From: Nonomuraea deserti
GTDB taxonomy: Bacteria; Actinomycetota; Actinomycetes; Streptosporangiales; Streptosporangiaceae
Direction of reading: 5' to 3'
Length of the DNA: 63,565 nucleotides
Assembly: GCF_004348685.1 (NCBI RefSeq)
Contig: NZ_SMKO01000029.1
Location: forward strand, 1-63,565
This document shows, piece by piece, positions 43,583 to 51,204 of the stretch (its first letter is position 1; every line of letters starts with the position of its first letter). The notes under the pieces were generated by a model. It had not been told where the DNA came from and searched no databases. It saw nothing but the letters and a program-made list of their open reading frames with translations. Position numbers and translations under genes: made by a program.

Positions 43583-44206
43583 TCACAGGAGGAGCGCCGG
43601 CCGGTCGGGATGATCGGCTCTGATCACGACGTCGGCCGCCTCCTGGGGCCGCACCTCGCGCTCGTACCGCTCGTAGGCGGGCAGCCGCCACCGCTCCTCC
43701 TCGGGCGTGCGGCGGCCCAGCGCCGCCGCGGACAACCACACATGCACGCCCAGCTCGAACGCCAGCCCCCGCCCCAGCAGCAGCGTCCCGTCCACGATCA
43801 CCACCCCGCCCGGCGGCAGCTCCTCGTAGGGCAGCCGGTACGCCCGGTCGATCCGGCTGTCCCACAGGGCCGGCAGCACCCGCCCCGAGCCGTCCTCATC
43901 CAGGGGATCCAGCACCTCCCTGCGCAGCGCCTTGACGTCGAGCCAGTCCTCGTAGAAGGCGTCGGGATCGGCCCTGCCGTGCTCCAGCCGCAGCGACGCG
44001 GGCCGCAGGAAGTCGCCCGCGGAAACCCGCAGCACGGACCGGCCGCGCAGCCGGAGCGGCGCGACCAGGTCGTCGGCCAGCGCTTCCGGCCGTCCGGCAG
44101 GCGCACCGTCGACGGCCACCCGCACCCGGCGCTCGCGGGGCCACCCGGAGATCCGCTCGGCCAGCTCGTCGACGAGAACGTCACGGGAGATCGGTCGCGC
44201 ACGCAT
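43583..44206 (-). CDS. Uridine kinase-like P-loop family protein lacking a clear Walker A
   Basis: 207 aa. The order of elements is that of uridine/phosphoribulokinase-like proteins: RVAVDGAPAGRPEALADDL in the place of the P-loop, SAGDFLRPASLRLEHGRADPDAFYEDWLDVKALRREVLDPL (pattern) and VIVDGTLLLGR. The P-loop position reads DGAPAGRPE, without the usual GxxxxGK[ST], so ATP binding may be altered. Its substrate is uncertain. The start ATG 44206 precedes the conserved SRDVLVDELA. Confidence 0.75.
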   Translation of the reverse strand: MRARPISRDVLVDELAERISGWPRERRVRVAVDGAPAGRPEALADDLVAPLRLRGRSVLRVSAGDFLRPASLRLEHGRADPDAFYEDWLDVKALRREVLDPLDEDGSGRVLPALWDSRIDRAYRLPYEELPPGGVVIVDGTLLLGRGLAFELGVHVWLSAAALGRRTPEEERWRLPAYERYEREVRPQEAADVVIRADHPDRPALLL

Positions 44207-44309
44207 CGGCACCAGCTTACGAGCGCCCTCCGCCCGGCGTCCCCGCCGCGCGGAGGGCGCGGAACAGGTGTGCAGAACATCCGGAGGCGTTCGATCGTAG
44301 GGTTCGCCC

Positions 44310-44954
44310 ATGGACTGGCAGACGTGGCACGACGCGTACGACGACCCCGGCTCGCGGCTGACGCAACGGTTACGGGTCGTGCGGCAGCGGATCCGGCTGG
44401 CGCTCGACGCCTGCCCGCCCGGCCCGCTGAGGCTCGTGAGCCTCTGCGCGGGGCAGGGCCGTGACGTGCTGGAGGTGCTCGCCGGCCATCCCCGCCGCGA
44501 GGACGTGCTGGCGCGTCTCGTGGAGCTCGACCCGCGCAACACCGCGGTCGCCGAGGAGACGGCCAGGACGAGAGGGCTGGAGCAGGTCGAGGTGATCACG
44601 GCCGACGCCGCGCTCACCGACCACTACCGGGGCATGGCTCCCGCCGACATCGTGCTCGCCTGCGGCGTGTTCGGCAACATCACGGACGAGGACGTCGAGC
44701 GTACGGTCGACACGTGCGCCCAGCTGTGCCGGACGGGCGGCACGGTCATCTGGACGCGCCACCGCAAGCCCCCCGACCTGGTGCCGGAGATCTGCCGGTG
44801 GTTCGAGGAACGCGGCTTCCGCCTCGCATGGCTGTCCGGACCGGACGCCGGCTTCGGCGTCGGCGCGCACCGCTTCACCGGCTCCCCACGGCCCCTGATC
44901 ACGGGAAAGCGCATGTTCACGTTCGTCGGCTACGATCTGCTCGGCAACGGTTGA
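44310..44954 (+). CDS. Class I SAM-dependent methyltransferase-like protein
   Basis: 214 aa. The Rossmann motif I is SLCAGQGRDVLEVLAG, followed by the acidic LVELDPRN (motif II), ITADAAL and VLACGVFGNI. The C-terminal part ends MFTFVGYDLLG. It fits small class I methyltransferases of unknown substrate, as the family is common in actinomycetes. A strong hairpin follows it. Confidence 0.85.
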   Translation: MDWQTWHDAYDDPGSRLTQRLRVVRQRIRLALDACPPGPLRLVSLCAGQGRDVLEVLAGHPRREDVLARLVELDPRNTAVAEETARTRGLEQVEVITADAALTDHYRGMAPADIVLACGVFGNITDEDVERTVDTCAQLCRTGGTVIWTRHRKPPDLVPEICRWFEERGFRLAWLSGPDAGFGVGAHRFTGSPRPLITGKRMFTFVGYDLLGNG

Positions 44955-44974
44955 GCACCAGTGCCCGGCACGAC

Positions 44975-45011
44975 GAAGGCCAGGCCCCTCAGGCCGGATG
45001 ACCTGGCCTTC
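44975..45011. terminator. Hairpin terminator between the methyltransferase and tRNA-Gly
   Basis: Perfect 10-bp arms GAAGGCCAGG / CCTGGCCTTC enclose a 17-nt loop. It can serve the plus-strand methyltransferase gene and, read on the other strand, the tRNA-Gly transcript. Confidence 0.7.
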
Positions 45012-45021
45012 TCCTCATGGG

Positions 45022-45092
45022 AGCGGACGACGGGAATCGAACCCGCGTAGCTAGTTTGGAAGACTAGGGCTCTACCATTGAGCTACGTCCGC
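45022..45092 (-). tRNA. tRNA-Gly (anticodon TCC)
   Basis: On the minus strand the cloverleaf starts GCGGACGTAGCTCAATGG. The anticodon arm CTAGT-CTTCCAA-ACTAG has a TCC anticodon, the T arm GCGGGTTCGATTCCCGT follows, and the acceptor closes with CGTCCGC. CCA is not fully encoded. It diverges from tRNA-Pro by 89 bp. Confidence 0.95.
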
Positions 45093-45181
45093 GCGAACCG
45101 GTCGAAGTCTGGTCTAGACTTCATCCGGTCGTCAGGGCGTAAGCGTACCGGAGTCGCGGACCGCATGCGCACTCGGCGAGA

Positions 45182-45258
45182 CGGGGCGTGGCGCAGCTTG
45201 GCAGCGCGCTTGCTTTGGGAGCAAGAAGTCGCAGGTTCAAATCCTGTCGCCCCGACCA
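45182..45258 (+). tRNA. tRNA-Pro (anticodon TGG)
   Basis: Acceptor arms CGGGGCG and CGCCCCG pair; the D arm has GCGCAGCTTGGCAGCGC, the anticodon loop TTTGGGA shows TGG, and the T arm GCAGGTTCAAATCCTGT is complete. CCA is encoded (45256-45258). Its 3' half (45214-45258) is repeated at 50542-50585, so it is the integration site of the neighbouring island and was kept functional by the insertion. Confidence 0.96.
45214..45258 (+). repeat. Left attachment repeat (attL), inside tRNA-Pro
   Basis: TTTGGGAGCAAGAAGTCGCA and the following bases to the CCA recur at 50542-50585, with one A missing in the distal copy (GGTTCAAATCC versus GGTTCAATCC). Confidence 0.88.
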
Positions 45259-45261
45259 GCT

Positions 45262-45294
45262 AGAAGGCCCCTTCCGATCCGGAAGGGGCCTTCT
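45262..45294 (+). terminator. Strong hairpin terminator after tRNA-Pro
   Basis: 14-bp perfect arms (AGAAGGCCCCTTCC / GGAAGGGGCCTTCT) with a 5-nt loop, 3 nt after the tRNA CCA. It lies inside the island side of the junction, so it was brought in with the element. Confidence 0.85.
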
Positions 45295-45465
45295 GGGTGA
45301 CTAGTGAGTGACTAGGGTCTGGCTCACGGACGCACGCGCTCATGTCGTCCCATCACGCTTCGCCCCAGACCGACGCCGAGGCAGACGCTGCTCGATCTCG
45401 GGAGGGTTCTGCTCCTGCCGCGAAATCGGCGCGTTTGGTAACGCTGAGCGTGTCGGTGCCGGCGA

Positions 45466-46290
45466 TCACCACTGGGCGATCAGACGCTGGCGGATGGCGG
45501 CGTCGCGCATCGCGCCTTCGGGGTTGAAGCAGATCACGAACCGGTCGGCCTCGCCGATCCGGACCTCTTTGACCTTCAGATTCTCGGCCACGTCCTGGTA
45601 GCGGCCCTGGCGGGACAGCGCGCCCTTGGCCTCGGCCGAGCCCGAACGCAGCCGTTCGCCGATGATGTAGTGGTGATCGCCTTGGCGCAGGTAGCGGCGG
45701 TTGTCGGCGGAGGCGAAGCCGCGATCACCGACCCACCGATCTTGGATAGGGTCCAGTCCCGCATGTCGTCCTTGACCTGGCGGATCAGGGCGGTGTCGGT
45801 GGTGTTGCCGGGCCAGGACCAGATGCGGACCGGGATGCCGTCGCGGGTGACGGCCATGCCGATGACGATCTGCGGTAGGTCGTCGCGGTGGTCTTTGGAC
45901 TTGCCGCGGGAGCGGAAGCCCTTCATCACCGCCTCGTCACCACCGCCATCGCCGTTGTCGTCGCCGTTGTCGGGGTCTGGCAGCCGGATGCCGCGCCGAT
46001 CGCGGGCGATCGGCTCGTCCGGTTCGTCGATCTCGAAGTAGGTGGAGGTGGTGTCGAAGAACAGCAGAGTCGACTTCCAGGTTGAGCAGGGTGGCGACCT
46101 GGTCGAACACCTTGTGCTCGACGGAGTCTTGGACCTGGTGCAGCCAGTCCATCGCCCGGTAGCAGGCGTCGTCGGAGCAGGCGGGCAGGCCGTCGACGTG
46201 GGCGCCTGGGCCGACCCAGTGCGAGGCGGCCAGTGTGGAGGCATCTTGGCGGCTTTGGCGATGGATCCCCTCGTTGTGGGCGAGTTGGAG
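45466..46290 (-). pseudogene. IS1634-family transposase remnant with frameshifts
   Basis: Three minus-strand frames together give a transposase-like protein. The N-part (LQLAHNEGIHRQSRQDASTL, EHKVFDQVATLLNLEVDS) shifts frame at about 46075 into LLFFDTTSTYFEIDEP and DGIPVRIWSWPGNTTD. It shifts again at about 45748 into VGDRGFASADNRRYLRQGDH and ends LIAQW at 45466, short of the usual C-terminus. The DDE-type D/D positions are visible (FDTTSTY, DRGFAS). It cannot be translated as one protein. Confidence 0.85.
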
Positions 46291-46485
46291 GTCGAGTTCG
46301 TGCACCGGCAGCGCTTCAGGACACGTGCGGAGGCTCGGCTGAAGATCGCGACCTGGGTCGCGGACTTCTACAACGTCAAGCGGAGGAACAGCGCCAACGA
46401 TGGGCTGTCGCCTGTCACATTCGAGCGTCAGATGATCGAGAAGAGGCAGGCATCATCGGCCCTGCTGAGGGCCGCTGTGGCATAG
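46291..46485 (+). pseudogene. C-terminal fragment of an IS3-family OrfB transposase
   Basis: The reading VEFVHRQRFRTRAEARLKI, ATWVADFYNVKRRNSANDGL and SPVTFERQMIEKRQ is the C-terminal end of an IS3-type DDE integrase domain. It abuts the 5' end of the IS1634 remnant on the opposite strand, so one element probably inserted into or next to the other and both decayed. Confidence 0.75.
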
Positions 46486-46708
46486 GACCGTCTCCACGGT
46501 TTGAGGGGATTGACACACGAAAGAGTTGCTGGCCGGCAAGTCCGGAGCGCAGCATTCCTGACTGGAAACCCGTAACGACGAGGCCCGCGTCTTCCTCGGT
46601 GCGGGCACGACTCCCAGCCTTCCAGTCTTGGGAGCCTCCTACCAACCCGGGGCAGCTCACACGATAGGTTGATCACGCACTGGACATATGAAGTTAACGG
46701 GAGTGGGA
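46486..46708. other. Upstream region of the toxin cassette
   Basis: 223 bp without a gene. It contains a TTGACA (46511-46516) without a convincing -10, and several short inverted repeats. It should hold the promoter of the YbaB-WXG-toxin operon. Confidence 0.4.
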
Positions 46709-47110
46709 ATGCCTGACAGCTTTCGCGCAACCATCGACGAACTGGCCATGGAATACAACCGGCGCGCCCAGCAGGTCCACGACCTACACCGCGAGTTGAA
46801 TGAGCTGCGGTGCACCTCCAAGTCCCGAGACGGCATGGTCGGCGTGACCCTGGGAGCACGCGGGCAGGTCTACGCCATCGAGCTGAACCCGCGCGTTCAC
46901 CGCACTCTGTCGGCCACCGAACTGGCCGCCGCCATCATGGAGCAGATCGCCCAAGCCACCGCGCAGGCGACCGCCCGCGCCGAGGAGCTCATACGCCCGC
47001 TGCTCCCCGACGACCTGCCTAACGAGGAGATCTTCGGCCCTGGCATGACCCTCGACTCGCTGCTGCCCCAACCCCTCGACCTCGGCGTCGACGCGCCGCC
47101 ACGCCGGTGA
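46709..47110 (+). CDS. YbaB/EbfC-like protein of an ESX-type cassette
   Basis: 133 aa from ATG 46709 (an ATG at 46688 would add 7 aa). The central part RDGMVGVTLGARGQVYAIELNP is the YbaB/EbfC sheet, followed by a long helix (ELAAAIMEQIAQATAQATARAEEL). Such EspL-like proteins are common first genes of actinobacterial WXG100/toxin operons, with a chaperone or DNA-binding role. Its stop overlaps the next GTG start (GTGA). Confidence 0.82.
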   Translation: MPDSFRATIDELAMEYNRRAQQVHDLHRELNELRCTSKSRDGMVGVTLGARGQVYAIELNPRVHRTLSATELAAAIMEQIAQATAQATARAEELIRPLLPDDLPNEEIFGPGMTLDSLLPQPLDLGVDAPPRR

Positions 47111-47409
47111 CCTTCGACGGCATGCACGTCGAGTATTCCGCGCTAGAAGCCAGCGCCAGTTCCGCCGAGGACCAGCAGACGCGGATCGCTCGCGCCCGCG
47201 ACATCCTGCGTGCCGCCTTCGATCGCGACCGCCGCACGCTCGGAGACGATCAGTACGGCGCCGAGCTGGAAAACCAATTGCCGGAGATCGAGAACGAAAT
47301 CTTCGACGCCTTCCATGCCTATATCCACGCCCTTGGCGAAGGCGCCGACAGGCTGCGCGTCAGCGTGCGCAACTACAAGCTGGCCGACGGCGATAGCTCA
47401 GCTGGATGA
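47107..47409 (+). CDS. WXG100-like (ESX) small helical protein
   Basis: 100 aa from GTG 47107. Two long amphipathic helices flank a short turn (LGDDQYGAEL) in the WXG position, where D-x-Y-G replaces W-x-G. The N-terminus VEYSALEASASSAEDQQTRI is typical of WXG100 partners. It probably pairs with the WXG segment of the next protein for type VII export. It overlaps both neighbours by 4 bp. Confidence 0.75.
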   Translation: MTFDGMHVEYSALEASASSAEDQQTRIARARDILRAAFDRDRRTLGDDQYGAELENQLPEIENEIFDAFHAYIHALGEGADRLRVSVRNYKLADGDSSAG

Positions 47410-49493
47410 GCTTCGACGACGTGCTCATCCCCGCGTGGATGAAGCCATCGATCGGCTGGGTGGTTGGGGCGGACTGGCCACAGGGCGATGAGGGAGGTTG
47501 CTTCCGGCTCGCCGACGCCTGCGTGACGGCCGCCCACCAGATCGTCGCGGGCACCGCGGTCGCCGACCCGTACAGCGCCCGCCGGATCGGCCGGGCCTGG
47601 GACGGCGCGGCCCACCAGGCGTTCGCCGAGCACGTCGCCATCACTGCCGACAAGCACGTCGCCAACCTGGTCACCCGGCTGATCCATGCAGCGATCAAGC
47701 TGAACGCGGTCGGCGTGCTGATCCAGCACACGAAGTACCTGATCGAGGCCACGGTGTGGTTGTTGGTCGTGCAATTCGGCCACCTGGCTGCCACCGCCGC
47801 GGCCACCGGCGGCTCCAGCCTCGCGGCCATCCCCGCCCGTCTGCAACTTGCCAGGCTGACCGTAGCGATGATCGCCAAAATGGCTTTGATCCACATTGCG
47901 CTGTTCGCCGCGATCAGCGCCGGCGTGGGCGCTGCCGTGCAGTACCTGCAGATCGAAGGCGGCCGCCGTGACGGCTTCGACCAGCTCCAGCTCGCGACCT
48001 CGGCAGCCACCGGCGGCCTGATGGGCCTGTTCAAAGGTGCCTTGGCCGGCGGACTGACCCGGCTGTCCACCCCTGCTCTGGCCAAGGGGCTCGGCCTGTC
48101 ACGAGCCGAGATGGGCCTGTGGGAGAAACTTCTCGCCGCCGCCACCCACTCCCTCTACGGTCAAGCCGCCCAGTACGGCCTGGCCGGCGGCCTGGCGAGC
48201 TTGGCCACCATGCTCTATAACGGCGACCTGGACCTGACCACCCTCGGCAAAACCGTCCTTTCCAGCGCGCTCGGCGCCGACGGGCAGCACCTGACCTCTC
48301 CAGCGATCCCCCACCACTGGAACACCAGGATCGGCGATCCCCGCTTCGAGGCCCCGCTGCGCCGTCTGGAAGAACTCGATCCAGCCGCTTTCGGCCGCGT
48401 GCACGACACCGTGAACTCCGGCCGGCTCCGCGACACGAACCGATTCACCGATGCCCTGGACCAGGCTCTGGCCTCCTGGCGACCCCCGAGTGACTCCATT
48501 TACGCCGTGCGCCCAGGGACGAGGGAATTCCTGATGGGGGTCGGCGACACGGCGCCGATCTACATCGCCCGCGGCGGCGAACACCTCGTCTACGAACTCC
48601 AGGACAGCATCCTCAAGATCGACCACAACACGTCCGCCAGAGTCATGAACTGGCGCTCGCCGGACTTCGATCCCGATCACATCGGGCGCTCTGACGTGGT
48701 CTTTGAGCTGCTGCGCATCCTGCGCGATAAGGAAAGCCGCTACGCGATGCTCCAGGACCTCCACGGAGCCCACCATGTCCCCCGCCAGCGGTCTTATGTA
48801 TGGGAAGTCGCGTGGCCTGGACGCGTTCTCAACGAGATCGTCGGCGCAGTCAAAGCCGACCCCGAGCGGATCTACAAGATGCCCGCCATCGTCACCATCC
48901 AGCATCGGTACTACGGATTGGAAAGCCTCAGCAGCCCGGATCTCGCGACCGGATACGCCGAGAAGGCCAACCGGAATCCACCTCCTGACGTGTACCTCGA
49001 AGCAGGACGGCGCTGGCTGGAAAACATCGGCCCGGCTCGCTTCGGCCAGGAGCTTTTCCTTGACGCGCAACGAAGTCCGTCACTCACGAGGTTGTTCCAC
49101 CTGGCGCAGGACAACCCCGAGCTCATGGCCGAGATCCGGAAATTCACACGCAACGCTCTGCACTACAGCCAATGGACCGGCGAGACGATGGACATGGTCG
49201 GCCGGGGCAACGTCGTCTTCCTCGACTCCCGGTCGTATCTCCTCGTCGACGCGCTACACCCCTACCCGGTCAAGACCCTGGCAGAGGCGTCCCTCCTGCT
49301 CCGACGGCTCGACGAGAACGAGGAGCTCACCAGAGGTGATCGGGTTTATCTGCTCAACGTGCTCAACTACGTCAGGACCGTCAACGCTCTCGCCCACTTC
49401 ACCGGCCTCGACGACCGGCTTGACATCGTCCCGCCCGGTTTCGACTCCCGAGGATGGCTGCGGTTCCAGCAAATGTGGAACTCCTACCAGTGA
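47406..49493 (+). CDS. Large WXG-type protein with a kinase-like C-terminal domain, candidate ESX-exported toxin
   Basis: 695 aa. Residues 1-100 form a WXG100-like bundle with AWDGAAHQAF (W65, G67). Residues 100-300 carry hydrophobic helices and Gly/Ala-rich repeats, as in CpnT-like central domains. From about 385 comes a kinase-like core: IARGGEHLVYELQDSILKID (glycine-rich turn, Lys404) and TMDMVGRGNVVFLD...YLLVDA (Asp596, Asn602, Asp615), resembling the catalytic Asp/Asn and the DFG-Asp of aminoglycoside/HipA-type kinases, though one residue longer in the loop. GC is lower than in the flanking genome. The toxin role is inferred from architecture; the target is unknown. Confidence 0.65.
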   Translation: MSFDDVLIPAWMKPSIGWVVGADWPQGDEGGCFRLADACVTAAHQIVAGTAVADPYSARRIGRAWDGAAHQAFAEHVAITADKHVANLVTRLIHAAIKLNAVGVLIQHTKYLIEATVWLLVVQFGHLAATAAATGGSSLAAIPARLQLARLTVAMIAKMALIHIALFAAISAGVGAAVQYLQIEGGRRDGFDQLQLATSAATGGLMGLFKGALAGGLTRLSTPALAKGLGLSRAEMGLWEKLLAAATHSLYGQAAQYGLAGGLASLATMLYNGDLDLTTLGKTVLSSALGADGQHLTSPAIPHHWNTRIGDPRFEAPLRRLEELDPAAFGRVHDTVNSGRLRDTNRFTDALDQALASWRPPSDSIYAVRPGTREFLMGVGDTAPIYIARGGEHLVYELQDSILKIDHNTSARVMNWRSPDFDPDHIGRSDVVFELLRILRDKESRYAMLQDLHGAHHVPRQRSYVWEVAWPGRVLNEIVGAVKADPERIYKMPAIVTIQHRYYGLESLSSPDLATGYAEKANRNPPPDVYLEAGRRWLENIGPARFGQELFLDAQRSPSLTRLFHLAQDNPELMAEIRKFTRNALHYSQWTGETMDMVGRGNVVFLDSRSYLLVDALHPYPVKTLAEASLLLRRLDENEELTRGDRVYLLNVLNYVRTVNALAHFTGLDDRLDIVPPGFDSRGWLRFQQMWNSYQ

Positions 49494-49570
49494 TCTATCA
49501 TCCATAGATGAACGTCGTTTCAGGCCCCTGGGACCGTACGCTCATCTGAGAGCTGTGGAACATCTCCCAG

Positions 49571-49738
49571 TCATACTCCAGCTGGGGCGAGATACGGTTC
49601 ACGAGCTTCCCGTGCCGGCCGTACAGGCAGGGCAGAGACGGAAGGCGAGCTGGATGGGAAGCCGACGACGCATAGCCCTGTGCGGACGCGGTCCGTGACC
49701 TTGCCGCAGTAATCACACTCGGAGGTGACCAGCTGCAT
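49571..49738 (-). CDS. Possible 55-aa cysteine-containing peptide
   Basis: The gap 49494-49776 holds a minus-strand frame from ATG 49738 with N-terminus MQLVTSECDYCGKVTDRVRT, then a second Cys (LCVVG), ending at 49571. The CxxC-like start suggests a zinc ribbon, but the rest is low-complexity, no ribosome binding site is seen, and a neighbouring frame continues in a protein-like way (HGKLVNRISPQLEYDWEMF). It may be a frameshifted remnant. Confidence 0.25.
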   Translation of the reverse strand: MQLVTSECDYCGKVTDRVRTGLCVVGFPSSSPSVSALPVRPAREAREPYLAPAGV

Positions 49739-49776
49739 TTGTGAGCACGTGCATGCCTGCTTACGGTCGAGCTGTG

Positions 49777-50040
49777 ATGGAGTCTCGGAAGGACCGCCCC
49801 GTGTGGCGGCAGGTGGCCGATGAGATGCGCCGGCGGATCGCGGCCATGTCGCCGGGCGACCTGGTGGACTCCGAGCAGTCGATGGTGCAGGAGTTCGGCA
49901 TCGCGCGCGGAACGGCGCGTAAGGTGATCGCGCACCTTCGCGAGGAAGGCGTGATCTACACGGTCCCGGGCCTGGGCTCGTTCGCCGGTCCGAAGCCCCC
50001 CGAGGATGGCGCCGAACCAGGAGACCGCAACACGAGTTGA
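49777..50040 (+). CDS. Short GntR-type winged-helix regulator
   Basis: 87 aa from ATG 49777. The GntR wHTH fills nearly the whole protein: PVWRQVADEMRRRIAAMSPGDLVDSEQSMVQEFGIARGTARKVIAHLREEGVIYTVPGLGSF (pattern). No effector-binding domain follows, as in small GntR regulators of integrative elements such as pSAM2-type plasmids (KorSA/Pra-like context). It is probably a regulator of the island. Confidence 0.85.
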   Translation: MESRKDRPVWRQVADEMRRRIAAMSPGDLVDSEQSMVQEFGIARGTARKVIAHLREEGVIYTVPGLGSFAGPKPPEDGAEPGDRNTS

Positions 50041-50541
50041 TCGCCGATGCCCTGCAACTGAAAGGGCTCGGCGCTGTCACCTCCGGCGGCGTTGGAAACT
50101 CTGCGGGACGGAGGAGTCCCCAGCGTCCCCGGTGTCTCTCGACTGGGTCTCACCAGCGGAAAGAGAAGAGATCAAGAGGGACACCCTCTGCTGGTTGTGT
50201 CCCCGCTGTCCCCGGCAGAGGCGAAGAGGTGCTTGGCACGCTTGGCCAGTGGCGTTGCGCGCGGAAGGACGGCTGCAACATGTTGCAGCGCTTCTGCGTG
50301 CGAAGCGCGGCCTGGAAGGGGTGGGCGAAGCGCCATTATGGCCGTCGAGACGGGACGCTTCGGCCTTACATGGCTGTGTCCCTAGAGTTGATGACACTGG
50401 CGTCCGTGCCTGTCACGCGGTCGGCTGAGTGACGGACTGCGTGACAATCACCGTGGTCAATCATGGACGTTGGCGGACGGTCCCGCACTCTCGCCGCCGG
50501 CCAAGGGGTGGCGCGGCCAAAGCGAACCTTGTTTGAAATGA
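50041..50541. other. Right part of the island, no supported gene
   Basis: A TTG-started frame (50037-50432, 131 aa) overlaps the GntR stop but has no recognisable domain and low-complexity content, and other frames are equally poor. The stretch contains an 18-bp perfect palindrome (50272-50289) and an inverted repeat TGTCACGC...GCGTGACA (50411-50446) close to attR, possibly recombinase or regulator sites. Confidence 0.5.
50272..50289. promoter_or_regulatory. 18-bp perfect palindrome in the island
   Basis: GCTGCAACATGTTGCAGC equals its own reverse complement. It lies 230 bp downstream of the GntR gene and could be its operator or a site for island replication or recombination. Confidence 0.4.
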
Positions 50542-50585
50542 TTTGGGAGCAAGAAGTCGCAGGTTCAATCCTGTCGCCCCGACCA
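50542..50585 (+). repeat. Right attachment repeat (attR), displaced tRNA-Pro 3' end
   Basis: This is a 44-nt near-copy of tRNA-Pro from the anticodon loop to CCA, with one A lost in the T loop. No 5' half precedes it, so it is not a functional tRNA. Confidence 0.9.
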
Positions 50586-50590
50586 GGCCG

Positions 50591-50625
50591 CGAAGGCCGC
50601 TCACCGAAACGGTGGGCGGCCTTCG
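50591..50625 (+). terminator. Displaced original terminator of tRNA-Pro
   Basis: CGAAGGCCGCTCACCG and CGGTGGGCGGCCTTCG pair with one wobble around AAA. It follows attR by 5 nt, as the other hairpin follows attL by 3 nt. It most likely ended the tRNA-Pro transcript before the insertion. Confidence 0.75.
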
Positions 50626-50749
50626 ATATGTGCCGACTCCCGGCAGGGGTGCATCTACGTGCACCCCCGCCGGGTAGCCAACCCGATTCTCCCCGGCCGC
50701 GCCCGGCCCTAGCGTCGAAGCAAGCAGCCGATCGACGAGGGAGAACGCC

Positions 50750-51166
50750 GTGACCACCGCAGAGAGCAAGGCCGACCGTACGGCCGCCAGTGGGCGCGCC
50801 CTTTCCGTCATCCTCTGGATCCTCCAGGTTGTCGTGGCCGGTTTCTTCCTCATATCGGCCATGGGCAAGTTCTCGAACGTGGAACCGGCGAAGTCCACGT
50901 TCGAGGCCATCGGGTTCGGAGACTGGTTCCGCAACCTGGTGGCCGTGCTGGAGGTGGCGGGGGCCGTGGCGCTGTTCGTGCCGCGCCTGGCCGGCCTGGC
51001 GGGTCTGGCGTTCGTCGGGCTGATGGCGGGCGCGACGCTGACCGAGTTGTTCGTGTCGGGCGGCGGCGGTGTGCTGCCGCTGACGGCGCTCGTGCTCTGT
51101 GCCGTGATCGCCTGGGGGCGCCGGCAGAGCACGGCCCGGCTGTGGGCGGTGGTCACCCGGCGTTAA
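50750..51166 (+). CDS. DoxX-family membrane protein
   Basis: 138 aa from GTG 50750 with GGGAGA upstream. Four transmembrane helices are present. The family start is visible: ILQVVVAGFFLISAMGKFSNVEPA, then LVAVLEVAGAVALFVPRLAGLAGLAFVGLMAGA. DoxX proteins act in respiratory or redox membrane processes, but the specific role is unknown. It is the first core gene beyond the island. Confidence 0.9.
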   Translation: MTTAESKADRTAASGRALSVILWILQVVVAGFFLISAMGKFSNVEPAKSTFEAIGFGDWFRNLVAVLEVAGAVALFVPRLAGLAGLAFVGLMAGATLTELFVSGGGGVLPLTALVLCAVIAWGRRQSTARLWAVVTRR

Positions 51167-51204
51167 ATAGACTGTGAAGTCCCGCCCCCGTCACGGGCAA
51201 GGAC

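Larger units (their letters stand above)
45214..50585. mobile_element. Decayed genomic island integrated at tRNA-Pro
   Basis: About 5.3 kb is framed by near-identical copies of the 3' half of tRNA-Pro, the usual mark of tyrosine-recombinase integration. Content: degenerate IS1634-type and IS3-type transposase pieces, a YbaB/WXG100/large WXG-toxin cassette, a small GntR-type regulator and unassigned DNA with palindromes. Base composition is visibly less GC-rich than the flanks. No integrase or excisionase gene is intact, so the island is probably immobile. Confidence 0.85.

Noticed and set aside
45308..45601. ORF at the island's left end as an integrase remnant
   Set aside because: No recombinase motif (R-H-R-Y) is visible, and most of it is antisense to the IS1634 fragment.
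50037..50432. 131-aa TTG-started frame after the GntR gene
   Set aside because: The overlap with the GntR stop is attractive, but content is low-complexity and other frames are equally open, so I keep it as unassigned island DNA.
50542..50585. Second tRNA-Pro gene
   Set aside because: Only the 3' half is present and the T loop has lost a base. It is an attachment-site remnant.
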